Below, piece after piece: positions 21,259 to 31,563 of a DNA stretch of 64,000 nucleotides. The position numbers and the translations under genes are program-made. How positions within the stretch are numbered: position 1 is the stretch's first letter; every line of letters starts with the position of its first letter. The notes below the pieces were generated by a model. That model ran no database searches. It was not told where the DNA came from and saw only the letters and a program-made list of their open reading frames with translations. Source of the DNA: Neoroseomonas eburnea (GTDB lineage: Bacteria; Pseudomonadota; Alphaproteobacteria; Acetobacterales; Acetobacteraceae); contig NZ_JAAEDL010000009.1 of assembly GCF_018129005.1 (NCBI RefSeq), positions 62,001 through 126,000 of the forward strand, given 5' to 3'.

Positions 21259-22068
21259 ATGCACGAGTCCCCGCCGCGTCGCCGTTATCGCAGCATCTTC
21301 ATCTCGGATGTCCACCTCGGCACGCGTGGCTGCCGCAGCGACTTCCTGGTGGACTTCCTGAAGCGCGTCGAATGCGAACGGCTCTACCTGGTAGGTGACA
21401 TCGTGGACGGGTGGCGATTGCGCAAGTCCTGGTACTGGGATTCCGACCATGACGAGGTCATCCGCCTGGTGCTGCGCATGGCGCGCCACGACACGGAGGT
21501 GGTCTACATCCCCGGCAACCACGACGAGCTGTTCCGCGACTGGCTGGGCCTCGAGGTCGCCGGCGTGCGCCTGGTGCGCGAAGCGGTGCACGAAGCCGCC
21601 GACGGCCGCCGCTTCCTGGTGATCCACGGCGACGAGTTCGACGGGGTGATCCGCTACGCCAAGGTGCTCGCCCATCTGGGCGACTGGGCCTACGACTGGG
21701 CGCTGGTGCTGAACCGCTGGTTCAATGCGGCGCGGCGGCGCTTCGGCTATCCCTACTGGTCGCTCTCCCAATGGCTGAAGCGCCAGGTGAAGGAAGCGGT
21801 GAAGGCGATCGACCGCTTCGAGACGGCGCTGGCGACCGAAGCGAAGCGCCGCGGCATGGACGGCGTGATCTGCGGCCACATCCATCACGCGGAAATGCGC
21901 GACGTCCATGGCGTGCGTTACATGAACGACGGCGACTGGGTGGAATCCTGCACCGCGCTGGTCGAGCACGCCGACGGGCGATTCGAACTGGTGGACTGGG
22001 TGCAGGAGAACCGGCTCTCCTTCGCGCGCACGCCGCGCCGCGCACCGGCCCCGGCGACGGCTGCCTGA
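21259..22068 (+). CDS. LpxH-like metallophosphoesterase
   Basis: The 269-residue calcineurin-like phosphoesterase carries all metal-binding motifs in order: SDVHLGTRG, GDIVDGW, GNHDELF, IHGDEFD and GHIHHAEM. It resembles UDP-2,3-diacylglucosamine hydrolase relatives rather than true LpxH, and in alphaproteobacteria LpxI often does that lipid A step. The next gene, five bases downstream, is a glycosyltransferase, so a glycolipid pathway is more likely than classical lipid A synthesis. The ATG at 21259 is set by the conserved N-terminus. Confidence 0.85.
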   Translation: MHESPPRRRYRSIFISDVHLGTRGCRSDFLVDFLKRVECERLYLVGDIVDGWRLRKSWYWDSDHDEVIRLVLRMARHDTEVVYIPGNHDELFRDWLGLEVAGVRLVREAVHEAADGRRFLVIHGDEFDGVIRYAKVLAHLGDWAYDWALVLNRWFNAARRRFGYPYWSLSQWLKRQVKEAVKAIDRFETALATEAKRRGMDGVICGHIHHAEMRDVHGVRYMNDGDWVESCTALVEHADGRFELVDWVQENRLSFARTPRRAPAPATAA

Positions 22069-22073
22069 GCCCG

Positions 22074-23132
22074 ATGGACGATGCCGACGTGGCGCTCGCC
22101 GCCGACTGCATCGGCGCGCGCCCCGCGCCGCTGCGCATCCTGATCGTCTCCGACGCCTGGTTCCCACAGGTGAACGGTGTGGTGCGGACGTTGTCCATCG
22201 TGGTGGACCACCTGCGTGCCGCCGGCGACACGGTGGAGGTGATCGGGCCGGACCGTTTCGTGAACCTGCCCATGCCGGGCTATGCGGAGATCCGTCTCGC
22301 CATGGCGCCCGGGCGGAAGCTGCGCCGGCTGGTGGAAGCCTTCGCGCCGGACGTGGTGCACATCGCGACCGAAGGCCCGCTCGGCTGGGCGATGCGCGCG
22401 CTCTGCCGGCGGCGCGGCTGGCCCTTCACCACCGCCTTCCACACCCGCTTCCCCGAATACCTGCACGCGCGCACGCGCATCCCGGTCGCCTGGTCCTGGG
22501 CGGTGATGCGCCGCTTCCACGAGGCCGGGGCGGGCACCTTCGCCGCCACGCGATCGCTGCGGGAGGAACTGACGGCCCGCGGCTTCACGAAGGTACGCGC
22601 CTGGACGCGCGGGGTCGATCTCGCACGGTTCCGCCCGGAGCCGCGCGACCCCTGGGAAGGGCTCGAGAGGCCGGTCTTCCTCTACGCCGGACGCGTCGCG
22701 GTGGAGAAGAACATCGAAGCCTTCCTCGCCCTCGATCTGCCGGGGTCCAAGGTGGTGGTGGGGGACGGGCCGGCACGCGAAGGGCTGCAGAAGCGCTTCC
22801 CGGGGGCGCATTTCACCGGCTACCGCGACAACGGGGCGCTGGCGCGGTCCTATGCGGGGGCGGACGTCTTCGTCTTTCCGTCCCGCACCGACACCTTCGG
22901 GCTGGTGCTGCTGGAAGCACTCGCCTCCGGTACGCCGGTGGCGGCCTTCCCGGTCACGGGGCCGCGCGACGTCATCACCGATCCGCGCGTAGGTGCACTT
23001 GACGAGGATCTGCGCGCCGCCTGCCTGCGCGCGCTGGATTGTGATCGAGACGCCTGCCGGACGCATGCGGAGGCATGGTCATGGGAGGCCTGCGCGGCGC
23101 AATTCAGGGCGACGCTGGTGCCGATCACGTGA
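22074..23132 (+). CDS. Glycosyltransferase, GT4 family
   Basis: The 352-residue GT-B glycosyltransferase has the acceptor-domain start ILIVSDAWFPQVNGVVRTL, then HTRFPEYLHAR. The donor domain carries FLYAGRVAVEKNIEAFL and the E-x7-E region FPSRTDTFGLVLLEALASGTPVAA. It resembles the sulfolipid/mannosyl-lipid group that glycosylates diacylglycerol. It begins five bases after the phosphoesterase stop, so the two are co-translated. The start codon is ATG at 22074. A long palindromic repeat follows its stop. Confidence 0.87.
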   Translation: MDDADVALAADCIGARPAPLRILIVSDAWFPQVNGVVRTLSIVVDHLRAAGDTVEVIGPDRFVNLPMPGYAEIRLAMAPGRKLRRLVEAFAPDVVHIATEGPLGWAMRALCRRRGWPFTTAFHTRFPEYLHARTRIPVAWSWAVMRRFHEAGAGTFAATRSLREELTARGFTKVRAWTRGVDLARFRPEPRDPWEGLERPVFLYAGRVAVEKNIEAFLALDLPGSKVVVGDGPAREGLQKRFPGAHFTGYRDNGALARSYAGADVFVFPSRTDTFGLVLLEALASGTPVAAFPVTGPRDVITDPRVGALDEDLRAACLRALDCDRDACRTHAEAWSWEACAAQFRATLVPIT

Positions 23133-23134
23133 AG

Positions 23135-23272
23135 GCCGGGGGAGGGGAACCTCCCCCGAACCCCCTCCCTTCCTTGTCTTTTGGGAACTGACAGCGAAAG
23201 TCAGTTCCCAGGTGCCAAGGAAGGTTGAGGGGGGTTCGGGGGGGGAGAAGGTCCCTTCTCCCCCCGCCTCAT
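23135..23272. repeat. Long imperfect palindrome, GGGGGAGG family, complete copy
   Basis: About 140 bases fold on themselves: GGGGGAGGGGAACCTCCCCC, CCCTCCCTTCC, then TTGGGAACTGAC, centre AGCGAAA, GTCAGTTCCCA, AAGGAAGG and GGGGGGTTCGGGGGGG. Related copies are at about 28887, 34555 and 43981, with partial ones at 14358, 33580 and 61626. It separates the convergent glycosyltransferase and trxA. Confidence 0.85.
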
Positions 23273-23276
23273 CAGT

Positions 23277-23609
23277 TCACTCGCCGATCGCCCCTGAGAT
23301 CCACGCCTTCAGCGCGCCCTTCGGCATGGCGCCGACCTTGGTGTCGAGCGGCTTGCCGTCCTTGAACAGGATCATCGTCGGGATGCCGCGCACCGCGTAT
23401 TCGTTCGGCGTCATCGGGTTGTCGTCGATGTTCACCTTCGCGACGGTCAGCTTGCCGGCGTATTCGGTCGCGATCTCGTCCAGGATCGGCCCGACCATGC
23501 GGCAGGGCCCGCACCATTCGGCCCAGAAGTCCACGAGCACCGGCCCCGGCGCTTCCAGCACGTCCTGCTTGAACGTGTCGTCGGAGACCGGCTTGGTCAT
23601 GTCACCCAT
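23277..23609 (-). CDS. trxA: Thioredoxin
   Basis: This is the cytoplasmic disulfide reductase. The 110-residue product has the active site W32-C33-G-P-C36 in [16 protein letters not shown], the KVNIDDNP strand and the cis-proline loop [14 protein letters not shown]. The start at 23609 (MGDMTKPV) is preferred because GGAG lies about nine bases upstream; 23600 and 23624 are also in frame. It stands alone, convergent with the glycosyltransferase across a palindrome. Confidence 0.96.
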   Translation of the reverse strand: MGDMTKPVSDDTFKQDVLEAPGPVLVDFWAEWCGPCRMVGPILDEIATEYAGKLTVAKVNIDDNPMTPNEYAVRGIPTMILFKDGKPLDTKVGAMPKGALKAWISGAIGE

Positions 23610-23687
23610 CGGGGGGATCTCCATAGGGGATCGGGGGGCGGAAGGCCCCCTCGCTTGGCACAGAGATCGGATGCCGGGCCCCTCCGG

Positions 23688-26600
23688 TCAAGCATGAGGG
23701 GCCTCGGCAGGCGCGGAACGCCGGCCGAACAGCACGGCCTTGATCCGCTCACGCACTGACTGGAAGACGACGTAGAGCATCGGGATCATGAAGATGCCGA
23801 TCGTCGACGCAGCCAGCATGCCCCAGAAGACCGGCGTGCCGACGGCGCGGCGGCTGATCTCGGAAGCGCCCTCGGCCACCACCAGCGGGTAAAGGCCGAG
23901 GATGAAGGCGAAGGAGGTCATCATCACCGCGCGGAAGCGCAGCTTGGCGCCGAGGGTTGCCGCCTCGGCGATCGACTTGCCCTGGTTCTCCCGCTGGTCC
24001 TTGGCGAATTCGATGATCAGGATGCCGTTCTTCGCCGCCAGCGCGATCAGCACCACGATGCCCACCTGGGCATAGAGGTCGAGCGCCAGTCCCGACGGTC
24101 CGATCGCCGTCATGGCGCCGAGCACGCCGACCGAGACCGAGAGCAGCACCGGCACCGGGATGGTCCAGGACTCGTAGAGGCCCACCAGGAACAGGAAGGC
24201 GAACAGCACCGCCAGCGCAAGGATGGTGCCGGTCTGGCCCGCCGCCGCCTTCTCCTGGAAGGCGGTGCCCGTCCACTCGAAGGAATAGCCGCGCGGCAGG
24301 GTCGCATTCGCCACCCGCTCCATCGCCGCGAGGGCATCGCCGGTGCTGCGCCCGGCGGCGGGCTCGCCGTTGATGGTCAGGCTGCGGACGTTGTTGTAGC
24401 GGATGATGCTTTCCGGCCCGAATTCGATCCGCGCCTCGGCGAGCGCGCGCAGCGGGATCATCTCGCCGTCCCGGTTGCGGACATGGACGCGGTAGATGTC
24501 CGGGATGCCGGCGCGGTCCGCCTGCTCCGCCTGCAGGCTCACCTTCCAGGTGCGGCCGAAGAGGTTGAAGTCGTTGACATAGGCGCCGCCCATCGCCGAG
24601 GACAGCGCCTGGAAGATGTCGTTGAGCGAGACGCCGAGCACCTGGGCCCGGTCGCGGTCGATCTCGAGGAAGACCGAAGGCGTGTTCGCCGCGAAGGTCG
24701 AGAAGACGCGCTGCAGCATCGGCTCCTGGTTGGCGGCGAGCACCAGCGCCCGCATCGCCGCGGCCATCTCCTCGACCGGCCGCCCTTCGAGGTTCTGCAG
24801 CTGGAACTCGAAGCCGCCCGAGGTGCCGAGGCCGATGATCGGCGGCAGGTTGAACGGAATGACCTGCGCCGGGATGCCCGAGGTCAGCCGCACCAACTGC
24901 GCGATCAGGCCGTTGACGCCGGTCTCGGGCGTGGTGCGTTCGGCGAAATCCTTCAGCGTGAGGATGAAGAAGGCGGTATTGGACTGCGCGAGGCCGTTCA
25001 GCATCGAATAGCCGCTGATGGTCTGCACGTCCCGCACGCCGTGCAGGTCGCGCAGGATGGCTTCGACCTGCAGCGCCACGCTGGTGGTGCGGTTGAGCGA
25101 GGCGCCCTCCGGCAGGCGCACCTCGACGAAGAAGGCGCCCTGGTCCTCCTGCGGCAGGAAGCCCGTGGGCGTGCGGCTGCCGACGCCGATGACGCCGGCC
25201 ATGATGCCGCCGAGCAGCACGATCGAGATCGCGGCCATGCGCACCAGCCGCGCGACGATCCCCGCATAGCCGTCCCGCACCCAGTCGATGCCGCGCGAGA
25301 TGCGGCCCATGATGCCCTTCTTCGGGCCGTGGTGCGCCGAGAGCAGCACGCCGCAAAGCGCCGGCGAGAGCGTCAGCGCGTTGATCGCCGAGAAGAACAT
25401 GCCGACCGAGACGGTGACCGCGAACTGGCGGAACAGCTCGCCCGAGATGCCCGGGATGAAGGCCAGCGGCACGAAGACCGACAGCAGCACCAGGGTGATG
25501 GCGATGATGGGCGCGGTGATCGTCTCCATCGCCTTCTTGGTGGCGTCGGCGACGGAGAGCGAATGGTCCTCCTCCATCGTCGCCTCCACCGCCTCGACCA
25601 CCACGATGGCGTCGTCCACCACGATGCCGATGGCGAGCACCATGGCCAGCAGCGAGACGGTGTTGGCGGAATACCCCATCGCGTTCAGCACCGCGAAGGT
25701 CGCGATCAGGCTGACCGGCACGGCCACCAGCGGGATCAGGGTGGCGCGCACCGAGCCGAGGAAGAGGAAGACCACCAGCACGACGAGGATGAAGGCCTCC
25801 TCGAGCGTCTTGATCACCTCGTGGATGGTCAGCTTCACGAAGGTCGTGGTGTCGTAGGTGACGGCGTAGCCGAGCCCCTCGGGGAAGCGGGACGCCAGGC
25901 CGCGCATGGTCTGCGCCACCGAATCGGCGACCCCCACCGCATTGGCGCCGGGGGCGAGGTAGATCTGGATCAGGATCGCGTCCTGCCCGTTCAGCCGCGT
26001 GCCGACATCCTGGTTCCAGGCGCCGAGCTCGATGCGCGCCACGTCGCGCACCCGCAGCACGGATCCGTCGGGGTTGGCGCGCACCACGATGTTGCCGAAC
26101 TCCTCCGCCTCCACCAGCCGGCCGGTGGTGCGGATGTTGAGCTGGTAGGAGGTGTCGTCGCTCGCCGGCTGGGCGCCGACGCGCCCGAGCGGCGCGACCT
26201 GGTTCTGCGCCTGGATGGCACCGACGATGTCGGTCGGCGTGAGGTTCAGCGCCGTCAGCCGGTCGGTCTCGAACCAGATGCGCATGGCGTAGTCGCGGGC
26301 GCCGAACATGATGGCGTCGCCCACGCCGGGCACGCGCTTCAGCGCATCCATGATGTTGATGGTCGCGTAGTTCGAGATGAACAGCGGGTCCTGCTGCCCG
26401 CCTTCCGAGCGCAGCGTGATCACCTGCAGCAGGGCCGAGGACTTCTTGCGCACCGTCAGGCCCTGGCGCTGCACTTCCTCGGGCAGCTGTGCCGCGGCGA
26501 GCTGCACGCGGTTGTTCACGTTGGTGGTGTTCTGGTCGGGGTCCGTGCCGACCGCGAAGGAGACGGTGAGCGTGTAGGACCCGTCATTGCCGCTGGTGGA

Positions 26601-26840
26601 CCGCATGTAGATCATGTTGTCCACGCCGTTGACCTGGCTTTCGATCGGCTGGGCGACGGTCGCCTCCACCACCTCGGCCGAGGCGCCGGGGAAGTTCGCC
26701 GTCACCGTCACCTGCGGCGGCACGATGTCGGGGAACTGCGCCACCGGGATCTGCAGCAGCGAGACGAGGCCCGCGATGGTCATGACGATGGCGATGACGA
26801 TCGCGAGCCGCGGCCGGTCGACGAATACCTTGGAGATCAT
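23688..26840 (-). CDS. RND multidrug efflux transporter, AcrB/MexB (HAE1) type
   Basis: The 1050-residue proton-driven inner-membrane pump begins [20 protein letters not shown]. It has 12 predicted helices, two large periplasmic loops and the proton-relay Asp pair in [20 protein letters not shown], plus the late [16 protein letters not shown] segment. These pumps expel hydrophobic drugs, dyes or solvents through an outer-membrane channel. Its adaptor gene ends six bases upstream. No TolC-type gene or TetR regulator is adjacent, so an unlinked outer-membrane partner is expected. Confidence 0.97.
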   Translation of the reverse strand: MISKVFVDRPRLAIVIAIVMTIAGLVSLLQIPVAQFPDIVPPQVTVTANFPGASAEVVEATVAQPIESQVNGVDNMIYMRSTSGNDGSYTLTVSFAVGTDPDQNTTNVNNRVQLAAAQLPEEVQRQGLTVRKKSSALLQVITLRSEGGQQDPLFISNYATINIMDALKRVPGVGDAIMFGARDYAMRIWFETDRLTALNLTPTDIVGAIQAQNQVAPLGRVGAQPASDDTSYQLNIRTTGRLVEAEEFGNIVVRANPDGSVLRVRDVARIELGAWNQDVGTRLNGQDAILIQIYLAPGANAVGVADSVAQTMRGLASRFPEGLGYAVTYDTTTFVKLTIHEVIKTLEEAFILVVLVVFLFLGSVRATLIPLVAVPVSLIATFAVLNAMGYSANTVSLLAMVLAIGIVVDDAIVVVEAVEATMEEDHSLSVADATKKAMETITAPIIAITLVLLSVFVPLAFIPGISGELFRQFAVTVSVGMFFSAINALTLSPALCGVLLSAHHGPKKGIMGRISRGIDWVRDGYAGIVARLVRMAAISIVLLGGIMAGVIGVGSRTPTGFLPQEDQGAFFVEVRLPEGASLNRTTSVALQVEAILRDLHGVRDVQTISGYSMLNGLAQSNTAFFILTLKDFAERTTPETGVNGLIAQLVRLTSGIPAQVIPFNLPPIIGLGTSGGFEFQLQNLEGRPVEEMAAAMRALVLAANQEPMLQRVFSTFAANTPSVFLEIDRDRAQVLGVSLNDIFQALSSAMGGAYVNDFNLFGRTWKVSLQAEQADRAGIPDIYRVHVRNRDGEMIPLRALAEARIEFGPESIIRYNNVRSLTINGEPAAGRSTGDALAAMERVANATLPRGYSFEWTGTAFQEKAAAGQTGTILALAVLFAFLFLVGLYESWTIPVPVLLSVSVGVLGAMTAIGPSGLALDLYAQVGIVVLIALAAKNGILIIEFAKDQRENQGKSIAEAATLGAKLRFRAVMMTSFAFILGLYPLVVAEGASEISRRAVGTPVFWGMLAASTIGIFMIPMLYVVFQSVRERIKAVLFGRRSAPAEAPHA

Positions 26841-26846
26841 GGCGCG

Positions 26847-28034
26847 TCAGCCGGCGCGCGCTGCGTTGGCGGGCACCGCGCCTTCGGGTGGCGCCTGCAG
26901 CGGCCGCGGCGTCACCGGCTGGCCCGGGCGGGCGCGCTGGGATCCTTCGACGATGATGAGCTGCCCGACCTCGAGGCCTTCCGTCACCACCACCTGGCCG
27001 GCGGGGCCGCGCGAGGTGCGGATGCGCTTCACCTCGACCTTGTTGTCGGCGCCGACCACGAGCACGAAGACGCCCTGCTGGTCGATCTGGATGGCCGATT
27101 GGGGGATGACGATGGCCTGCTGCGGCTGCGCCTCGCGCAGCACCACCGTCACGGACTGGCCATCGGTCAGCAGGTGCTGGCCGTTCGGCACCGTCGCCGT
27201 CACCATCACCGAGTCGGTGCTGCGATTGGCGGTGACGTCGACGAAGTCGAGCCGCCCGATGGTGTCGAGCAGCGTGCCGTCCGGCAGGCGCACCAGCACC
27301 TGGATGCGGTTCGCCGCATCGGCCTCCCCGCCGGCGCTGGCGCGACGGACGCGCAGCAACTCGCGCTGCGTCACCGGGAAGACGACGCGGATCGGGTCAT
27401 CGCGCACCACTGTCACCAGCACGCCGGAATCCGGCCCCACCACGTTGCCGGGGCTGAGCGGGGAGCGCCCCGCCCGCCCGTCGAACACGGTGCGGATGGA
27501 GGTGTAGCCATACTGGATGCGGGCCTGGTCGAGCTCGGCCCGCGCTGCGGCCAGGTTGGCCTGGTTGCGGCTCTGCTCCGTCACGCGGTCATCGAAGCGC
27601 GCCTGGGAAAGGTCGTTGGTGCGCAGCAGCTCCCGCCCGCGCTCGACCTGGGTGGTGGCGTTCTGCAGTTCGGCCTCGGCGCGTTCCACCTGCGCCTGGC
27701 GCAGCGCCACCTCGGCGGCGAAGGGCGCCTGCTCGATGGTGAAGAGCGGGTCTCCCGCCTTGACCATGTCGCCCTCGTTGAAGTGGCGGGCGGTGAGGTA
27801 GCCGGTGACGCGGGCGCGCACCTCCACCTTGTCGATCGCCTCGACGCGGCCGATGAACTCGGCACTGGACGCGATGGGCTGGCGTTCCACCGTGATCACG
27901 GCGACGGCGGGCGGCGCGGCGGATTGCTGCTGCGGCGGCGCAGCTTCATCGCAGGCCGCGATGGCGGCGAGCGGAACCAAAGCCATCACCATGCGCCTCG
28001 CGCCGCGCAGACCGGCCTTCGACACCCAACGCAT
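26847..28034 (-). CDS. RND efflux periplasmic adaptor lipoprotein, AcrA/MexA type
   Basis: The 395-residue membrane fusion protein links the RND pump to an outer-membrane channel. Its signal ends in a lipobox ([10 protein letters not shown]), so it is probably lipid-anchored. It has a barrel-sandwich segment ([22 protein letters not shown]), the coiled-coil hairpin ([22 protein letters not shown] ... [11 protein letters not shown]) and a C-terminal beta-barrel ([19 protein letters not shown]). ATG 28034 is preferred because an AAGG site lies about nine bases upstream. The pump gene follows after six bases. Confidence 0.95.
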   Translation of the reverse strand: MRWVSKAGLRGARRMVMALVPLAAIAACDEAAPPQQQSAAPPAVAVITVERQPIASSAEFIGRVEAIDKVEVRARVTGYLTARHFNEGDMVKAGDPLFTIEQAPFAAEVALRQAQVERAEAELQNATTQVERGRELLRTNDLSQARFDDRVTEQSRNQANLAAARAELDQARIQYGYTSIRTVFDGRAGRSPLSPGNVVGPDSGVLVTVVRDDPIRVVFPVTQRELLRVRRASAGGEADAANRIQVLVRLPDGTLLDTIGRLDFVDVTANRSTDSVMVTATVPNGQHLLTDGQSVTVVLREAQPQQAIVIPQSAIQIDQQGVFVLVVGADNKVEVKRIRTSRGPAGQVVVTEGLEVGQLIIVEGSQRARPGQPVTPRPLQAPPEGAVPANAARAG

Positions 28035-28191
28035 CACGTACCACCTTCGCATCGTCTCGCCGACGATCCTGCCACGCCGACAGGCCAGTGCGAAACCATC
28101 CTGCGCGGCGTGCGGGCTGCCGGGAGGCTGCGCGGCTTCGCCGCCGCCGCCGACCGTGCTAGGGCCGCGGCGTGACCCTACGCTGCTGCGA

Positions 28192-28875
28192 ATGCCCATG
28201 GCGAAGCGCCTGATCCGCCACCCTGTCGTGCAGGGGCTGCTGGCGCGGCTGGTCGCGCTCTACCTCCGCCTCGTCTGGGCCACGACGCGCTGGACGCTGG
28301 TGGGGCAGGAACATGCGATTCCCTTCGCCGGCCGCCCGATGATCCTCGCCTTCTGGCATGAGCGGCTGCCCTTGGCGGCGCTCGGCTGGCGCCTGCTGGC
28401 CAAGCGCGTGCCGCAGGCCGATGGGCGACGGGCGCAGGTGCTGATCTCCCGCCATCGCGACGGGCGGCTGATCGCCACGGCGGTGCGGCCCTTCGGCATC
28501 GACGTGGTGCATGCCTCCTCGTCCAAAGGCGCGGTCGCGGGGCTGCGCGGGCTGGCGCGCATCCTTTCGCGGGGCGGCGTCGCGGTGATCACGCCGGACG
28601 GGCCGCGCGGGCCGGCGCGCGTGGCGGCGCCGGGCGTCGCGCAGCTCGCGGCGCTGACCGGCGTGCCGGTGCTGCCCTGCGGCGTATCCTCCTCCCGGAT
28701 GCGGCTCGCGGGGTCCTGGGACCGGATGCGTTTCCCGCTGCCCTTTGCGCGCGGCGTGGCGGTGATGGGGGCGCCCATCGTCGTGGCCCGCGACGGCGCG
28801 GAATCCGCGCTGCCGGCGATCGCGGCGGCGCTGACCGAGGCATGCGAGCGCGCCGATGCGATGGTGGCGGCATGA
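28192..28875 (+). CDS. DUF374 lysophospholipid acyltransferase-family protein
   Basis: The 227-residue DUF374 protein is related to LPLAT acyltransferases. It shows an N-terminal hydrophobic stretch, MILAFWHERLPLAAL (the H-x-E equivalent of the acyltransferase motif), VLISRHRDGRLIA, GIDVVHASSSKGAVAGLRGL and VAVITPDGPRGPARVAAPGV. DUF374 genes often lie beside waaA and lpxK, as here, which points to lipid A modification or transport. The start is ATG at 28192 or 28198. The neighbour waaA follows after 154 bases filled by a palindrome. Confidence 0.85.
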   Translation: MPMAKRLIRHPVVQGLLARLVALYLRLVWATTRWTLVGQEHAIPFAGRPMILAFWHERLPLAALGWRLLAKRVPQADGRRAQVLISRHRDGRLIATAVRPFGIDVVHASSSKGAVAGLRGLARILSRGGVAVITPDGPRGPARVAAPGVAQLAALTGVPVLPCGVSSSRMRLAGSWDRMRFPLPFARGVAVMGAPIVVARDGAESALPAIAAALTEACERADAMVAA

Positions 28876-28886
28876 GCGCGCGGCGC

Positions 28887-29022
28887 ATGAAGGCCGGGGG
28901 AGGAGAACCTCCCCCGAACCCCATCCCTTCCTCGTTTTCCTGGCGCTGTCGCCGGCTGCCGGCCCCCAAGGGCGAAAGAAGGAGGGGGGATCGGGGGGAG
29001 TTCACCTCCCCCCGACCTTCCT
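28887..29022. repeat. GGGGGAGG-family palindrome inside the lipid A operon
   Basis: GGGGGAGGAGAACCTCCCCC, CCATCCCTTCC, a diverged centre, then GAAGGAGGGGGGATCGGGGGG and AGTTCACCTCCCCCCGACC. It sits between the DUF374 gene and waaA, which otherwise appear co-oriented and functionally linked, so it may uncouple them. Confidence 0.8.
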
Positions 29023-29029
29023 GCCGCAG

Positions 29030-30403
29030 ATGACGCTCGCGGCCACCCTCTGGCGCTGGGCCACCACCGCCTTCGCCCCGGTGCTGAAAGCCCATCTCCG
29101 CCGCCGCGCCGCCCGCGGCAAGGAGGCTCCGGACCGCATCCCGGAGCGCTTCGGCGAGGCCGCGGCCCGCCCGCCCGGCCGGCTGCTCTGGCTGCATGCC
29201 GCGAGCGTGGGGGAATCCCTCTCCGTGCTGCCGCTGATCGAGGCGCTGGCCGCGCGGGACGCCGCGCTGTCCATCCTGGTCACCACCGGCACCGTGACCT
29301 CGGCGACGCTGCTGGCCCGACGCCTGCCGCCCGGCCTGACGGGGCGGGTGGTGCACCGCTTCGTGCCGCTCGACGTACCGCGCTGGGCGGCGCGGTTCCT
29401 CGACGGCTGGCGGCCGGATGCCGTGGTTTTCGTCGAGTCGGAGCTCTGGCCGAACCTGATCGCGGCCACGGCTGCACGCGGCATTCCGCTCGCGCTGGTG
29501 AACGGCCGCATGTCGGACCGCTCGGCGCGCTGGTGGGGCCGCGCGCCGGGCCTGGCGCGGGAGGTGCTCGCCCCCTTCAGCCTGGTGCTGGCGCAGACCG
29601 GGGAGGACGCGGCGCGCTTCCGTGCCATGGGCGCCCCGGCGCAATGCTGGGGCAATCTGAAGCTCGCCGCCCCGCCGCTGCCGGTGGACAGCGCGGAGCT
29701 GGCGCGGCTCGCCGCGCTGCTCGCCGGCCGCCCCGTCTGGCTGGCCGCCAGCACGCATCCGGGGGAGGAAGCGATCGCGATCGCCGCGCACCGGCGCGTC
29801 GCCGCGGCGCATCCGGGGCTGCTGACCATCATCGTGCCGCGCCATCCGGAACGCGGGGCGGAGGTCGCGGCCCTGGCCGGGGACCTGCCCGTCGCCCGCC
29901 GGTCGACGGGCGAGGACCCGGGCGCGGGAACCGCCATCCTGGTGGCCGACACGCTGGGCGAGCTCGGACTCTTCTACCGGCTGGCGCGGGTTGCCTTCGT
30001 CGGCGGCTCGCTGGTGCCTCATGGCGGGCAGAACCCGCTGGAGCCGGCGCGGCTCGGCTGCCCCGTGCTGACCGGCCCGCACACCTGGAACTTCGCAGAG
30101 ATCCTGGCGCGGATGGAAGCCGTCCAGGGGCTTTGCCGGATCGACCCCGGAACGGAACCGGCTGCGGCGCTGGCGCAGCGGCTGGGCGACATGCTAACGA
30201 ACCCTGACCGGGCGCGGGCTCAAGCCGAGGCTGCCGCCCTGGTAGCGGCCGATCAGGCCGGACTGCCGGAGCGGATCGCCGCGGCGCTGCTGCCGCTGCT
30301 GGCCGCGCCGAGGGGTGCGCCGGGCGCGTCGGGCGGCCGGGGGGCGGCGGAACCGGAGGACTCCGGACCGCCGGCAACAAGGATTGTAGGCGAAAGGATC
30401 TGA
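29030..30403 (+). CDS. waaA: 3-deoxy-D-manno-octulosonic acid (Kdo) transferase
   Basis: WaaA (KdtA, GT30) adds Kdo to the lipid A precursor at the cytoplasmic face of the inner membrane. The 457-residue product has an N-terminal hydrophobic anchor, RIPERFGEAAARPPGRLLWLHAASVGE with the conserved catalytic-region Glu, FVESELWPNLI, NGRMSDRSARWW and VGGSLVPHGGQNPLEPARLGCPV, GPHTWNF. The Ala/Pro-rich tail is longer than usual. ATG 29030 begins at the conserved N-terminus. Its stop overlaps the lpxK start (TGATG). Confidence 0.95.
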   Translation: MTLAATLWRWATTAFAPVLKAHLRRRAARGKEAPDRIPERFGEAAARPPGRLLWLHAASVGESLSVLPLIEALAARDAALSILVTTGTVTSATLLARRLPPGLTGRVVHRFVPLDVPRWAARFLDGWRPDAVVFVESELWPNLIAATAARGIPLALVNGRMSDRSARWWGRAPGLAREVLAPFSLVLAQTGEDAARFRAMGAPAQCWGNLKLAAPPLPVDSAELARLAALLAGRPVWLAASTHPGEEAIAIAAHRRVAAAHPGLLTIIVPRHPERGAEVAALAGDLPVARRSTGEDPGAGTAILVADTLGELGLFYRLARVAFVGGSLVPHGGQNPLEPARLGCPVLTGPHTWNFAEILARMEAVQGLCRIDPGTEPAAALAQRLGDMLTNPDRARAQAEAAALVAADQAGLPERIAAALLPLLAAPRGAPGASGGRGAAEPEDSGPPATRIVGERI

Positions 30404-31389
30404 TGCGGGCTCCCGAGTTCTGGAGCGGCGGCGGGGGGCTCGTGCCCATCCTGCTCTCGCCCGTCTCCGCCATCTATGCGGCCGCCACGGCGCGGCGCAT
30501 GGCGCGGCCAGGCTGGCAGGCGTCGGTGCCGGTCATCTGCTGCGGCAATGCCACCGCCGGAGGTGCGGGCAAGACCACGGCGGCGCTCGATATCGCCCGG
30601 CGCCTCGGCAACCGCGGCATCGCGGCGCATTTCCTGCTGCGCGGCTATGGCGGGCGGCTCAAGGGGCCGATCCGCGTGGACCCCGCCCAGCATGACAGCA
30701 CCGCCGTCGGGGACGAGGCGCTGCTGCTCGCCGCCGAGCGCCCGACCTGGGTGGCAGCCGACCGCGCCGCCGGCGCCCAGGCGGCGATCGCCGCCGGCGC
30801 CCAGGCAATCGTGATGGATGACGGGCTGCAGAACCCGACGCTGGAGAAGGACCTGTCGCTGCTGGTGATCGACGGCACCTACGGCTTCGGCAATGGCCGG
30901 GTCATCCCTGCCGGGCCGCTGCGGGAGCCGGTGGCCGCCGCCGCCGCGCGCTGCCGCGCCGCTGTGCTGGTGGGCGAGGACGAGGCCGGCGCGCTCGCCG
31001 CCCTGCCGCCCGGCATGCCCGTGCTGCGGGCACGCCTGGTGCCGGGGCCGGAGGCGGAGCTGCTCGCCGGCCAGCCGGTCTTCGCCTTCTGCGGCATCGC
31101 CAATCCGCGCAAGTTCTTCACCACTCTGCAGGAAGCCGGCGCCTTCCTGGCGGGGCGCCAAGCCTATGCCGACCACTACCCCTTCGACGAAGGGGATCTG
31201 CGCGACCTGCTGGCCGAGGCGGAAAGCCTGCGCGCCACGCCGGTCACCACGCGCAAGGACTTCGTGCGCATCCCGCCGGCCTTCCGCAACCGCGTGACGG
31301 TGGTGACGGTGCGGCTGGAATGGGAGGAGCCGGTGGCGATCGAGACGCTGCTCGAACCACTGGCAGCCAGGGTGCCGATGCCGGCGTAA
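30403..31389 (+). CDS. lpxK: Tetraacyldisaccharide 4'-kinase
   Basis: LpxK phosphorylates the 4' position of the lipid A disaccharide. The 328-residue product has PEFWSGGGGLVPILLSPVS, the Walker A-like GNATAGGAGKTTAALDIA, LLRGYGGRLKGPIRVD, VGDEALLLA, the MDDGLQNPTL motif and the C-terminal TRKDFVRI. It overlaps waaA by one base, so translation is coupled. Together with waaA and DUF374 it forms a lipid A/Kdo group. Confidence 0.95.
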   Translation: MRAPEFWSGGGGLVPILLSPVSAIYAAATARRMARPGWQASVPVICCGNATAGGAGKTTAALDIARRLGNRGIAAHFLLRGYGGRLKGPIRVDPAQHDSTAVGDEALLLAAERPTWVAADRAAGAQAAIAAGAQAIVMDDGLQNPTLEKDLSLLVIDGTYGFGNGRVIPAGPLREPVAAAAARCRAAVLVGEDEAGALAALPPGMPVLRARLVPGPEAELLAGQPVFAFCGIANPRKFFTTLQEAGAFLAGRQAYADHYPFDEGDLRDLLAEAESLRATPVTTRKDFVRIPPAFRNRVTVVTVRLEWEEPVAIETLLEPLAARVPMPA

Positions 31390-31395
31390 CGAGGG

Positions 31396-31505
31396 GCCTT
31401 GCCCCATGCGCGCGAACATGGGGCGATGAGGGAAGCGGAGAGGGGCGTCGCCCCTCTCCAATCAACAGCGCAAATGTTCGCGCGTATGGGGCGCCGCCCC
31501 CCTCG
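31396..31505. repeat. Nested palindromes after lpxK
   Basis: The outer arms pair GCCCCATGCGCGCGAACAT with ATGTTCGCGCGTATGGGGC (imperfect). They enclose the hairpin GAGAGGGGCGTCGCCCCTCTC. It lies between the lpxK stop and the EI24 gene. It is a cruciform-prone intergenic repeat and no gene is seen. Confidence 0.75.
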
Positions 31506-31563
31506 TCACCCCGCCCCGCAGACGATATCCACGCGCGCCATCCAACCGTAGGGCTCCTCGCTC

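Noticed and set aside
24483..28175. Plus-strand open frame of about 1230 codons
   Set aside because: It is antisense to the RND pump and adaptor genes. Its composition is Arg/His/Asp-rich with no domain, as expected for a frame opposite a GC-rich gene.
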